A DNA stretch of 13,987 bases from JAKFXL01 sp947085765 (GCA_947085765.1 CAMTXZ010000127.1:1-13987), one strand, 5' to 3'; shown: positions 1-6,597, counted from the stretch's first letter. Numbers and translations: made by a program. Notes: generated by a model not told the origin, from the letters alone.

Positions 1-80
1 CCATCAAGCACTCTTTGAACTGCCAGACGACGCAGCAGTGCCTGTTCTTGTGTCGGTAATTGTCTTGCATCATATTTCAT
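1..80 (-). CDS. IS630-family transposase, N-terminal fragment (runs off the left edge)
   Basis: Reading leftward from an ATG at 80-78 gives 26 complete codons up to the window edge, beginning MKYDARQLPTQEQALLRR and continuing LAVQRVLD. I recognise this as the usual start of IS630/Tc1-mariner-type transposases, which begin with a helix-turn-helix DNA-binding region before the DDE catalytic domain. Only the first part of that region is in the window, so the catalytic residues cannot be checked. The frame is open to the edge without a stop. The gene lies against the 5' end of a traG-like fragment on the other strand, as expected if the element jumped into that gene. The family call rests on recognising the N-terminal sequence; full identification needs the sequence to the left. 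Confidence 0.72.
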   Translation of the reverse strand, partial: MKYDARQLPTQEQALLRRLAVQRVLD

Positions 81-137
81 GGATGCATTATCGCACTTCA
101 ACAACCTTTGGTATTGTTTATTACCGACTTATTAGTA
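1..137 (-). mobile_element. End of an IS630-family insertion sequence (partial)
   Basis: The transposase start at 80 implies that one end of the element lies a few tens of bases further right. IS630 elements insert at and duplicate a TA dinucleotide; TA steps at 119-120, 122-123, 130-131, 133-134 and 136-137 are all possible borders and I cannot choose between them. A 9-base inverted repeat (GTCGGTAAT at 52-60, ATTACCGAC at 120-128) spans the transposase start and may belong to the element's end. The right border given here is an estimate. Confidence 0.5.
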
Positions 138-875
138 AGTCTCTATCAAAACACCAAAAACATGATTGGGGATGTGTACATCACGACCTTGTATACGGAT
201 GACGAGATCGAAGATTTGGTTGTGCGGCAATATGTCGGACAAGATCCACCGGAGCTGGTCGGCGGGTGGGGAGGTCAGAGTTTCGCCGATCTTAACCCCA
301 CCACAACGGCACAGACGGCTGACAAAGTCGGTTTGGCCGTTGGAGGAACATTGATTGCAGTCGCTGCATCGGCAGCGGCCCCTCTATCATTGGCAGGCAC
401 TGCAACGGCGCTCAATGTCGCTAATTCATTCGCTAGTTTTTACACCATGATGTTTGTGCTCAAGACGGCCGCGCCAATGCTGCAGGCAGTGCTACTGATG
501 ATGATCTACTCACTATTGCTGATCTACTTGGTGGTGTCAGAGTACGAGGTTGACAGCGTGATTACTGTGCTGTTCCTGATGCTGGCGGTAAGATTCTTCA
601 CGCCGCTGTGGGCGATGGCCGACTACCTCGATGCACAGCTCTTCACAGCGCTGTTCCCGGACGCCACCTGGCTGGGCAGTACCATTACCCATAGTGTCGA
701 GCGCCTGTTGCTGGATATGGTATTGACGGTGTTGTATGTGGTGGCGCCGTTGCTATTGTTGGCAATGATGAACATGGCGGGACAGCGGATAAGCAACATT
801 GGTGAAGCGGGGATGAATTCTTCAAAAATTGATAAAGTCTCGGGGCAGGCGGGCAGTTCAACCAGAATGCGTTGA
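60..875 (+). pseudogene. TraG-like conjugation protein, C-terminal part, interrupted by the IS
   Basis: The frame is open from just after a TAA at 57-59 to a TGA at 873-875. The first 20-odd codons fall within the insertion sequence, so the native part begins near 120-140; the first ATG inside it is at 162. The protein has hydrophobic blocks at roughly residues 95-120, 125-160, 165-190 and 215-240, alternating with polar loops. This fits the membrane-spanning N-terminal domain of TraG-type proteins encoded at the end of ICE type IV secretion operons, where TraG takes part in mating-pair formation in the inner membrane. The family domain is several hundred residues long, so the N-terminal half is missing. 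The last codons (AGSSTRMR) look unlike a natural C-terminus; shifting frame near 855 gives the tail GQFNQNALKITQF and a stop at 890-892, so a second lesion is possible. Family call from overall character, moderately sure; loss of the 5' end is clear. Confidence 0.55.
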
Positions 876-888
876 AAATTACCCAATT

Positions 889-1392
889 CTAATCATTGTC
901 ATCACCATATCTGTGGTAACGATGCTCACCGTGAATTTCGACATCTCTGCGATGAGCCTCGCTTATGAAACGACTATCGTCATCATGATCGTCAACTACA
1001 TTACTCATCTTACCCAGACTAGTAGATATTCGATGCAGGTAAACCTTCTCGGAAGTGGATTCAATAGAAATGGACTCAGATAAATCCTTAAGCCTTTCTC
1101 TCAGCGCCAAAGCCATCCACTTCAGACCAGCCAACAGGGTAGGGCCGGCTAGGTATAATGCCCCACCGGCAAAGGCCGCCAGACCCAGCACCATGGGGAC
1201 CATGAGCACATTGGCCAGTGTCTGGGTGACCAAGCCGAGACTGTGAAGCCCGGCCAGCAACCCAAGGGGGGCTAGTGTGGCGAACCAATGAGTGATCCAG
1301 CGGTGGCCACCGACTTGGCGGGCGTGTTTTAGCCAAAAGCCCATCGCAACGGCACAGGCCAGCGGGATCAGGAAAAACAGTGCTTTTGTCAT
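889..1392 (-). CDS. Small membrane protein with a charged C-terminal tail, function unknown
   Basis: Encodes 167 residues from the ATG at 1392, which is preceded at good distance by GAGGAAA; the longer frame up to 1458 has no such site. Three hydrophobic segments are visible, at about residues 4-22, 34-54 and 58-82, followed by a hydrophilic tail rich in Asp, His and Arg (for example DDHDDD and HRYHRYGDDND). The protein should sit in the inner membrane with the tail in the cytoplasm or periplasm; orientation is not certain. It converges on the traG fragment with only 13 bases between the two stops. Small membrane proteins convergent with the end of the conjugation operon are common in ICEs, but I do not recognise this one as a member of a named family. 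Confidence 0.7.
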   Translation of the reverse strand: MTKALFFLIPLACAVAMGFWLKHARQVGGHRWITHWFATLAPLGLLAGLHSLGLVTQTLANVLMVPMVLGLAAFAGGALYLAGPTLLAGLKWMALALRERLKDLSESISIESTSEKVYLHRISTSLGKMSNVVDDHDDDSRFISEAHRRDVEIHGEHRYHRYGDDND

Positions 1393-1473
1393 GGCGGTTT
1401 CCTCTTGGTTCTTAAATTGTGCCCTACGCCGAAAAGTATAGACTGCAAATGTAGTCACGCTATTAATATATAT

Positions 1474-1764
1474 TTAATACCCAGCTTCTTTCTGGTGCCG
1501 TACTGCAAGGATAGTCACTGTTTCGTCATCGATGCGATACAGCGCGATATAACCACTGCTTCCGAAATCAATCAGCCATTCCCTAAACGCTGGCTCCATC
1601 TCTTTAATAGGACGCCCGGCCTCTGGTTGGAGAGCCAGGATTTTCACGCCTGCGCGTATCAACTTGATAGCACGGCGAGCCGCCGCCTCATCTTTCGCGG
1701 CCAGGAAACGATAGAGTAGTTGTACGTCAGCCAGGGCTGGCGGAGACCAGATTAAACGTGGCAC
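1474..1764 (-). CDS. RelE/ParE-family toxin of a type II toxin-antitoxin pair
   Basis: Encodes 96 residues, the usual length for RelE/ParE toxins. The sequence follows the family pattern: an N-terminal strand and helix (IWSPPALADVQLLYRF), a conserved middle with GRP (residues about 50-52), a strand with YIALYRIDDE and a final strand VTILAVRHQKE. RelE members cut mRNA at the ribosome and ParE members poison gyrase; the sequence alone does not say which, though the LAVRHQKE ending is common in ParE-like members. It overlaps the 3' end of the antitoxin gene by 13 bases, so the two are translated together with the antitoxin first. Confidence 0.88.
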   Translation of the reverse strand: MPRLIWSPPALADVQLLYRFLAAKDEAAARRAIKLIRAGVKILALQPEAGRPIKEMEPAFREWLIDFGSSGYIALYRIDDETVTILAVRHQKEAGY

Positions 1765-2024
1765 TTAGGTAACCTTGCGTCCTCACCTGCTTCAAGTTTT
1801 GCCAACCAAGCGTCCGCTTCTTCAAGCGTCAGGTGCAGTCCGTTTTCCTGATACGCTTCCCAGGCATGTAATGCATCCTGCTTGAATGCTTCTTGCTTTT
1901 CTCCACGCTCAACGTAGTCACGAATCGCCTCGCGCATGATCCAATGTGCTGAACGTTGCCTTGTGTCCGCCAAGTGTTGGATACGATTTTTCAAGTTATC
2001 GTCAAGTTTAACCGATGTCGCCAT
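1752..2024 (-). CDS. Ribbon-helix-helix (CopG/ParD-type) antitoxin
   Basis: Encodes 90 residues. The N-terminus (ATSVKLDDNLKNRIQHLAD) is the DNA-contacting strand and first helix of the ribbon-helix-helix fold, followed by the second helix around residues 22-40 (SAHWIMREAIRDYVERGE). The rest is an acidic helical tail that would wrap the toxin. The ATG at 2024 has GAGG about 8 bases upstream. Antitoxins of this kind bind their own promoter as dimers and repress the operon more tightly with the toxin bound. The 3' end overlaps the toxin gene. Together the pair would stabilise the island by killing or arresting cells that lose it. Confidence 0.88.
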   Translation of the reverse strand: MATSVKLDDNLKNRIQHLADTRQRSAHWIMREAIRDYVERGEKQEAFKQDALHAWEAYQENGLHLTLEEADAWLAKLEAGEDARLPKCHV

Positions 2025-2045
2025 GTTGAAATCCTCGCTGTTACT

Positions 2046-2068
2046 AGGTACTACCTTTAGATACTATA
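2046..2068 (-). promoter_or_regulatory. Likely promoter and operator of the toxin-antitoxin pair
   Basis: On the minus strand a TATAGT (2068-2063) fits a -10 box. Just downstream is a short perfect palindrome, AGGTA-C-TACCT at 2046-2056, between the -10 and the antitoxin start at 2024. This is where an autorepressing ribbon-helix-helix protein would bind. No good -35 is seen at the right distance. Confidence 0.4.
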
Positions 2069-2133
2069 GCATGAGATCAGCCGATTGATAGCCGTTTATT
2101 AAATGACGCCACCTCCTCATACCACCATGATCG

Positions 2134-2271
2134 AAAAGCGGGTTTTGCAGGTGGGGAAGGGGGGCTGTTTTGTGAATGGTGAGACGCTGGGCGTGTGTGG
2201 CTGTATTTTTGGCCGGGGAATGGTTTACCGGCTTCGCAGGCTACGCCCACATGAAGGGAGCGCTATAAGGG
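2134..2271 (+). repeat. Dispersed repeat, copy 1
   Basis: Left conserved block AAAAGCGGGTTTTGCAGGTG at 2134-2153, then a G-rich run; right conserved block about 2221-2271, with TTTACCGGCTTCGCAGGC, CTACGCCCACATGAAGGG and then AGCGCTATAAGGG. The middle (about 2165-2215) is unlike that of the other copies. A short match GATAGCCGTTTA at 2087-2098 also occurs upstream of copy 2 (5123-5134) at a similar distance, so these two copies may extend further left. Confidence 0.75.
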
Positions 2272-2283
2272 TATTGGGCGGAT

Positions 2284-2315
2284 TTGTAGCGTGACGTTTC
2301 ATCATTTATAATGAT
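2284..2315 (+). promoter_or_regulatory. Promoter with overlapping palindrome upstream of the DUF6471-like gene
   Basis: A -35-like TTGTAG at 2284-2289 and a perfect TATAAT at 2307-2312 are separated by exactly 17 bases. The -10 box sits inside a perfect palindrome ATCATT-TAT-AATGAT (2301-2315). A repressor bound there would block RNA polymerase directly. The small first gene of the operon is the natural candidate for that repressor, but this is inference. Confidence 0.62.
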
Positions 2316-2349
2316 ACTTATTCATTGGTGATTATTGTAGGTGTCCAAA

Positions 2350-2574
2350 ATGAGTGAAAATGACTGGAAAGATTATGCTAGAGGCTTAATAAAGTCAGAA
2401 ATTGCCAGAAGAAATTTGAATTATGTCGAAATAGCTGATCGGCTTGAAAAAATAGGAGTTCATGAAACACCTCAAAACCTGAGTAACAAAATCGGGCGGG
2501 GGACTTTTGGTGCGATATTTATGCTCAAAATATTGCAAGTCATAGGTTGCGGCGAGCTGCACCTTAGAAAATAA
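2350..2574 (+). CDS. Small DUF6471-like protein, probable DNA-binding regulator
   Basis: Encodes 74 residues from the ATG at 2350, which has AGGTG six bases upstream; a GTG at 2341 would add three residues but lies within that site. The pattern WKDYARGLIKSEIARRNLNY, then ADRLEKIG, then NLSNKIGRGTFGAIF and a closing helix LKILQVIG is what I recall for the DUF6471 family, which resembles a helix-turn-helix protein of the Cro type: helices at about residues 4-20, 25-35, 42-50 and 56-68. Its role is not established. It is the first of three co-directional AT-rich genes with a ParB-like protein and a methyltransferase, and may control them through the palindrome at 2301-2315. Confidence 0.7.
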   Translation: MSENDWKDYARGLIKSEIARRNLNYVEIADRLEKIGVHETPQNLSNKIGRGTFGAIFMLKILQVIGCGELHLRK

Positions 2575-2580
2575 CAATTA

Positions 2581-2599
2581 TTTTATTACCATAATAAAA
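2581..2599. repeat. AT-rich inverted repeat ahead of the ParB-like gene
   Basis: TTTTATTA and TAATAAAA form a perfect 8-base inverted repeat with a 3-base spacer, lying between the DUF6471-like stop and the ParB-like start. It could be a protein-binding site or a weak hairpin; being all A/T apart from two bases, it may also be chance. Confidence 0.4.
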
Positions 2600-2616
2600 A
2601 AATGGAGTTTTTCTGG

Positions 2617-4086
2617 ATGAGTGAAATTAAGCTTTTAAATGTATTGGATATCTATTTGGATTCTGAAAACCCAAGGCATGTGCCAATAAATAATCAAACC
2701 GAAATAATCACTCATCTATTAAAAAATGAAAAAGTAAGAAATCTTGCTAAAGACATTGCCGCCAATGGAATTAGTCCCATTGAGCTTTTCGCAGTAATAA
2801 AAGATAGCGCAGGACATTATGTGGCTCTTGAGGGTAATCGACGCCTGTGTGCGCTAACCTTACTAAATGACCCCAGGGTTGCACCCAATAACGAACAAGT
2901 GAACTACTTTAAAAAACTTGTATCAGGTAGCTCAAAACCACCCTCCGCTGTTAGATGCGCTATTTTTGATAATAGGGAGGATGCAGATATTTGGATCGAA
3001 AGGCGTCACGAAGGTGAACAGGACGGTGTTGGTACAAGATCATGGGATTCAAATCAGATATCAAGGCACAAACGAGGTAAAGATAAGGTTGACAACAATG
3101 CTTTGGCATTGAGTATATTGGACTACTCAACAACACAAGGCTTTTTAACTGAAAAAAATAAAACAAAAATACTAACAACAGCCTCTCGTTATTTGGGGAA
3201 TCCCTATTTCAGGAAGACATTGGGTATTGTCAGTGGCCGATCTGATGCTGAAATAGTCATAAATGTTTCGTTTGAAGAGTTTGATAGGGTTATTGAAAGA
3301 TTTTCACATGATCTTGTGGATAAAGACTCTGGAGTCAACTCAAGAACAAAGCAAGCTGATTGGGAAAATTATGCGGATTTTTTAATTAAAAATGGAATAG
3401 CGCCAACAAGAAATATAGAGAAAATAAAATTAAGTGACAAAAATCGTTTAAAAACTAAAGGTACCAGCAGCACCACTTCTGGCAACAATGATGTAGGTGG
3501 CGGAACAACAAGCAATGGCGGCACAAATAATTCTGAAAATAGTTCGTCATCTTCAAATAACCCAAATGGAAACCCTGGATCAACTAAAGGTAGCACAACT
3601 CGCCATCCAGACAAAAGATTATATCTTGTGTCTTCTGATTTTAAAGCGCCCATTAAAGATAAAATATTGAGAAGAATTTTCGAAGAATTAAAAACCATTC
3701 TTGTGGATGATAAGCCACTGGCTGTTTCCCTGGTCGCAAGAGCATTTTTAGAAAATGTATACTCGGAGTTTCTTGAAAAACAAACAGGAAGCTATCCCAA
3801 AATGCCAATTCATGTTGTTATGGAAAAAGTATTAAAAATTATTGAGGAAGATACAGACCTATCAAAAAAGGAGTTAAATTCATTAGCTTCACTAAGAAAA
3901 GTTCAATCAAATACGGATAATATTTTAAACCCAAAATCACTGGGTGCGAACGCTCACGGAAGTATCTACCCCAGCGCTAGAGAGCTGAAACGTGAGTGGG
4001 ATAATATTGTATCAATCATTGAATATATGTTGAGAAAAAATGATGCGCTTAGCTATGGCCATAAGCATCGAAGGAGTGTAAAATAA
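2617..4086 (+). CDS. ParB/Srx-fold N-terminal domain protein with a separate helical C-terminal domain
   Basis: Encodes 489 residues. I start at the ATG at 2617, with GGAG nine bases upstream, rather than at 2602, which has none. Residues about 5-85 form a ParB/sulfiredoxin-like domain: an ENPR motif (about 22-25), a helical stretch LAKDIAANGISPIELF, and the nucleotide/nuclease motif YVALEGNRRLCALTLL with GNRR at about 73-76. A conserved-looking WIERRHEGEQDGVGTRSW follows (about 126-143). Residues about 285-330 are a Gly/Ser/Asn/Thr-rich linker. The C-terminal domain (about 345-475) is helical and ends with LGANAHGSIYPSARELKREW. Such proteins can use CTP or act as nucleases; which applies here is unknown. 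The gene lies between the DUF6471-like gene and the methyltransferase and is probably the effector or DNA-sensing partner of that module (inference). It could instead be a partition-like accessory protein. Confidence 0.75.
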   Translation: MSEIKLLNVLDIYLDSENPRHVPINNQTEIITHLLKNEKVRNLAKDIAANGISPIELFAVIKDSAGHYVALEGNRRLCALTLLNDPRVAPNNEQVNYFKKLVSGSSKPPSAVRCAIFDNREDADIWIERRHEGEQDGVGTRSWDSNQISRHKRGKDKVDNNALALSILDYSTTQGFLTEKNKTKILTTASRYLGNPYFRKTLGIVSGRSDAEIVINVSFEEFDRVIERFSHDLVDKDSGVNSRTKQADWENYADFLIKNGIAPTRNIEKIKLSDKNRLKTKGTSSTTSGNNDVGGGTTSNGGTNNSENSSSSSNNPNGNPGSTKGSTTRHPDKRLYLVSSDFKAPIKDKILRRIFEELKTILVDDKPLAVSLVARAFLENVYSEFLEKQTGSYPKMPIHVVMEKVLKIIEEDTDLSKKELNSLASLRKVQSNTDNILNPKSLGANAHGSIYPSARELKREWDNIVSIIEYMLRKNDALSYGHKHRRSVK

Positions 4087-4115
4087 CCTTAACTTGTCGA
4101 TAATACGGAATAGTT

Positions 4116-4979
4116 ATGGCTCACACACCTTCACCACTACGTTATCCCGGAGGGAAAACCTCTATATGGAAAATGATCGCTCAAATCATTCAAGATAACG
4201 ATTTAGAGCGAGGGCATTATATTGAGCCCTACGCTGGAGGGTGTGGACTTGCTTTATCACTCATGTTTAGAGGATATGTTCACGAGCTGCATTTGAATGA
4301 TATAGATCGTTCTATTTGGAGTTTTTGGAATGCGATTTTGAATGATACCGACAAGTTTATTAGAAAAATAAAAAGAACAGAGATCACCATTGATGAATGG
4401 TATAAGCAGCGCGAAATTCAAGAAAACAAAGATCATGCCGAAAATTTTGAGTTAGCGTTTTCATCATTTTTTCTTAACAGAACGAATCGATCAGGCGTCA
4501 TACTCAAAGCAGGGGTTATCGGAGGTTTTTCACAAACTGGCGATTATAAATTAGATTGTCGGTTTAACAAGGACGGCCTTATAGAAAAAATAAGACGAAT
4601 AGAAAAATATAAGCATAGAATACATTTTTATAATATGGATGCTGTTGATTTCATTAAACAAGCAAGCTCACATCTTCCGCCTAAAAATAGTTTTTTTTGT
4701 ATTGACCCGCCATATTATGTGAAGGGATCTACTTTATACACCAATGCCTATGAGCCAAAAGACCACGAAGACATATCAAAACTTCTGCTTAAATTAAAAC
4801 GCCCGTGGGTATTAACCTACGATAATGCCCCCGAAATTCAAGAACTCTATATTAAAAAACGCCAGTATCATTTTGATTTGAATTATAGTGCTGCCCATAA
4901 AAGAATTGGCACTGAGCTATTAATTGCTAGCGATGATTTAATTCTTTCAACTGATCTAAAACTTAGTGTTGCTGCTTAA
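4116..4979 (+). CDS. D12-class DNA adenine-N6 methyltransferase (Dam-like)
   Basis: Encodes 287 residues, normal length for the family. All expected motifs are present: motif X PLRYPGGK (residues 7-14), motif I for S-adenosylmethionine binding EPYAGGCG (37-44), NDID (61-64), NRTNRSG (121-127) and the catalytic DPPY (197-200). The order X, I, IV is that of alpha-class enzymes such as Dam, which methylate N6 of adenine. The target sequence cannot be read from the protein. The start ATG follows GGAA at a plausible distance, 29 bases after the ParB-like stop, so it is probably transcribed with it. No restriction endonuclease of usual type is adjacent; the ParB-like protein is the only candidate nuclease. 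The enzyme looks intact. Confidence 0.92.
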   Translation: MAHTPSPLRYPGGKTSIWKMIAQIIQDNDLERGHYIEPYAGGCGLALSLMFRGYVHELHLNDIDRSIWSFWNAILNDTDKFIRKIKRTEITIDEWYKQREIQENKDHAENFELAFSSFFLNRTNRSGVILKAGVIGGFSQTGDYKLDCRFNKDGLIEKIRRIEKYKHRIHFYNMDAVDFIKQASSHLPPKNSFFCIDPPYYVKGSTLYTNAYEPKDHEDISKLLLKLKRPWVLTYDNAPEIQELYIKKRQYHFDLNYSAAHKRIGTELLIASDDLILSTDLKLSVAA

Positions 4980-5175
4980 GTAAGAAAAAATAGTCTCAGA
5001 AGAGGTTTTAAAAAACTGAGTTTGATTTAGGCACCAGTTTAACAATGATTGCAGGCTAAAATGGAACGCAAAAAACTACTCTCCTTGGAATATTAAGTCA
5101 GCTATTTTTCATCTCCGATATGGATAGCCGTTTACTCATTATGGAATTCCGGTCTTCGTCTGTTCATAGTCATCT

Positions 5176-5312
5176 AAAAGCGGGTTTGGCAGTGTGGGAG
5201 AGGGGGTTGTGTAGCGGCGTGGTACGGATGACGTCCATGGCTACGGTTTGACGGTGAGGGGCGGGGTTATCGGCTCGCAAGCTACGCCCAAATGAAGGGA
5301 GCGCTATAAGGG
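5176..5312 (+). repeat. Dispersed repeat, copy 2
   Basis: Left block AAAAGCGGGTTTGGCAG at 5176-5192, followed by a G-rich run; right block about 5262-5312 with GGGGTTATCGGCTCGCAAGC, CTACGCCCA and ATGAAGGGAGCGCTATAAGG. It has the same orientation as copies 1 and 3, and its right end matches copy 1 for nearly 30 bases. The open frame on the minus strand at 5170-5355 is just this repeat and is not called. Confidence 0.75.
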
Positions 5313-5358
5313 CGTCTATTTTGTCCAGACCACAAACCAAGACATATATTAACAATGA

Positions 5359-5404
5359 TTGAATAACTAAATGTCATGCTATACTGGATATACAATGTAT
5401 ATCC
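5359..5404 (+). promoter_or_regulatory. Promoter with a perfect palindromic operator for the AbrB/NTase pair
   Basis: TTGAAT (5359-5364) and TATACT (5380-5385) are candidate -35 and -10 boxes with a slightly short 15-base spacer. Directly after the -10, over the expected transcription start, lies the perfect inverted repeat GGATATAC-AAT-GTATATCC (5386-5404). An AbrB-type antitoxin bound there would repress its own operon. Confidence 0.62.
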
Positions 5405-5417
5405 GCGTGAGGTGCAT

Positions 5418-5867
5418 ATGAAATCGAAAGTTTCCGAATGGGGTAACAGTCACGGAGTGAGAGTCACCGGGGCTATGATGGCGCATCTTAAAATTCAGGC
5501 AGGCGATGAGATTGAAATAAATCTTACAAATAACGGAATTGAAATTATTAAGAGTGGCGAGCCATTGGATTATTTAGCAACAATTCAACAGGAAATCCTG
5601 AACTCGTTATTAGCCCAAACAAATCCAGTGTCTCGGGTTGAAGACCCCTATAGCGAATCCAATGCGGCCTATATAGTGATAGATATTAATCCGTGCAGCC
5701 CCGTAATACGGGAAGTGTCAAAAGGTACTGAAAACTCATTTTCAACATTAGCCGACGCTAAAGAAGCTGCTAGGCAGAAAATTCAATCATTCATTGCTGA
5801 GGCTCAAAAATCGTTATCAGAGCTTCGCCAAATCGGCATTGATAACATTACTTATATAGCGCTATGA
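5418..5867 (+). CDS. AbrB/MazE-like DNA-binding antitoxin with a C-terminal extension
   Basis: Encodes 149 residues from the ATG at 5418, which has GAGGTG just upstream; the frame is open further left but crosses the operator. Residues 1-45 (KSKVSEWGNSHGVRVTGAMM, then LKIQAGDEIEINLTNNGIEI) are a clear AbrB/MazE swapped-hairpin DNA-binding domain. Usual MazE proteins are about 80 residues; this one carries about 90 more, with a beta stretch AAYIVIDINP and a long helix (about 110-135) ending in GIDNITYIAL. The extension may bind the partner toxin or resemble HicB-type antitoxin folds; I do not recognise it. The stop overlaps the start of the nucleotidyltransferase gene (ATGA), so the two are coupled. 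Confidence 0.8.
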   Translation: MKSKVSEWGNSHGVRVTGAMMAHLKIQAGDEIEINLTNNGIEIIKSGEPLDYLATIQQEILNSLLAQTNPVSRVEDPYSESNAAYIVIDINPCSPVIREVSKGTENSFSTLADAKEAARQKIQSFIAEAQKSLSELRQIGIDNITYIAL

Positions 5868-6505
5868 AAGAACACATCGATAATCTTCAAAAGTCCTATG
5901 AGCTTTCCAATCAGCAGGTGGAAGATGCGGTTAATCCACTCGAGGTAGCCGCGCTCTTCGAAAAAGAGCACGTCTCCTATGTGCTGATTGGCGGGCATAT
6001 GCTCTCCTATTATACAGGGACAGCACGAGCCACCGTTGACGTGGACTTTATTATCGGAGGTGCTCATTTTACCCGTGCAGCTAAGGTGATTGATAAGGCC
6101 TATTCACAATTCAAGCATAATGACCGTGTTTACCACGTTACTTATGACTCGAAAAGAGCAGGCTTGAAAGATGCCGAACGTATTGATTTGATAAAAGATG
6201 GATTTCCTCTGTTTCGGGCAGTCGTGCAAGGATACTGTTATATCATTCGAGCGAGAAAACACACCGTAAAGATTCCAACTGTTGAAGCAGCGATTGCGCT
6301 TAAATTTGCCGCTTCAATATCGCCCAATCGGGGCGACGAAAACAAACCCATTGATAATGCTGACCTATTACGACTCATCCGTTCAAGGCCCAATTTTGAT
6401 GTTGATGCGTTAAGTAAACTGGGGGATTTGGTCTATTGCGGTGGTGGTAAAGAGTTAGTTGCCATTGTCGAGGACATTCGTTCTGGAAAAGCTATTAGCT
6501 TATGA
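5864..6505 (+). CDS. Nucleotidyltransferase-fold protein, probable toxin (AbiEii/MNT-like)
   Basis: Encodes 213 residues. Near the N-terminus is the nucleotidyltransferase signature YVLIGGHMLSYYTGTARATV followed by DVDFII: the GG of the nucleotide-binding loop (about residues 43-44) and the paired metal-binding Asp residues (about 59-61). Later elements ERIDLIKDG and a helix VEAAIALKFAAS are typical of the AbiEii and related toxin families. Known relatives inactivate tRNA or other targets by adding nucleotides and are neutralised by a partner from the gene just upstream. Here that partner would be the AbrB-like protein, whose gene overlaps by 4 bases. The catalytic motif appears complete. It could instead be a housekeeping-type nucleotidyltransferase, but the coupled AbrB-like gene favours a toxin. 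Confidence 0.78.
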   Translation: MKEHIDNLQKSYELSNQQVEDAVNPLEVAALFEKEHVSYVLIGGHMLSYYTGTARATVDVDFIIGGAHFTRAAKVIDKAYSQFKHNDRVYHVTYDSKRAGLKDAERIDLIKDGFPLFRAVVQGYCYIIRARKHTVKIPTVEAAIALKFAASISPNRGDENKPIDNADLLRLIRSRPNFDVDALSKLGDLVYCGGGKELVAIVEDIRSGKAISL

Positions 6506-6597
6506 CCACCCAGGCGAAGCTCCTGCTTCAACGGCAGCATTACCAACCAGTGACGTTGCCGCCAGATTTCTCCGATGAGGAAATGGCCAGGAGCTGA
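6502..6597 (+). pseudogene. Short reading frame resembling a transposase N-terminus (uncertain)
   Basis: An ATG at 6502 overlapping the nucleotidyltransferase stop opens a 31-residue frame that ends LPPDFSDEEMARS before a TGA. The stretch DFSDEEMAR resembles the N-terminal part of some Tn3-family (DUF4158-type) transposases as I remember them, where a Trp would follow. If so, this is a broken remnant of a mobile element. It could equally be a short chance frame. Confidence 0.22.

Larger units (their letters stand above)
2025..2349. other. Intergenic stretch: divergent promoters and a dispersed repeat
   Basis: This stretch has no convincing gene. It holds the promoter of the toxin-antitoxin pair at its left end, copy 1 of the dispersed repeat (about 2134-2271) in the middle and the promoter of the DUF6471-like gene at its right end. 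An open frame at 2103-2294 lies almost wholly inside the repeat and has no ribosome binding site, so I do not call it. Confidence 0.6.
4980..5417. other. Intergenic stretch: repeat copy 2 and the AbrB/NTase promoter
   Basis: No convincing gene here. From left to right: AT-rich sequence with a weak CTCAG/CTGAG stem, the first copy of a 13-base direct repeat TTAACAATGATTG (5039-5051), the short motif GATAGCCGTTTA (5123-5134), dispersed repeat copy 2 (about 5176-5312), the second TTAACAATGATTG (5349-5361) and the promoter and operator of the next gene pair. I see no clear terminator after the methyltransferase gene. Confidence 0.55.

Noticed and set aside
2103..2294. 63-residue plus-strand frame
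   Set aside because: It lies almost wholly in repeat copy 1, has no ribosome binding site and its composition follows the repeat.
4986..5025. Terminator after the methyltransferase gene
   Set aside because: Only a 5-base CTCAG/CTGAG stem with a long loop; too weak to call.
5170..5355. 61-residue minus-strand frame
   Set aside because: It is repeat copy 2 read on the other strand; the other copies do not keep the frame.
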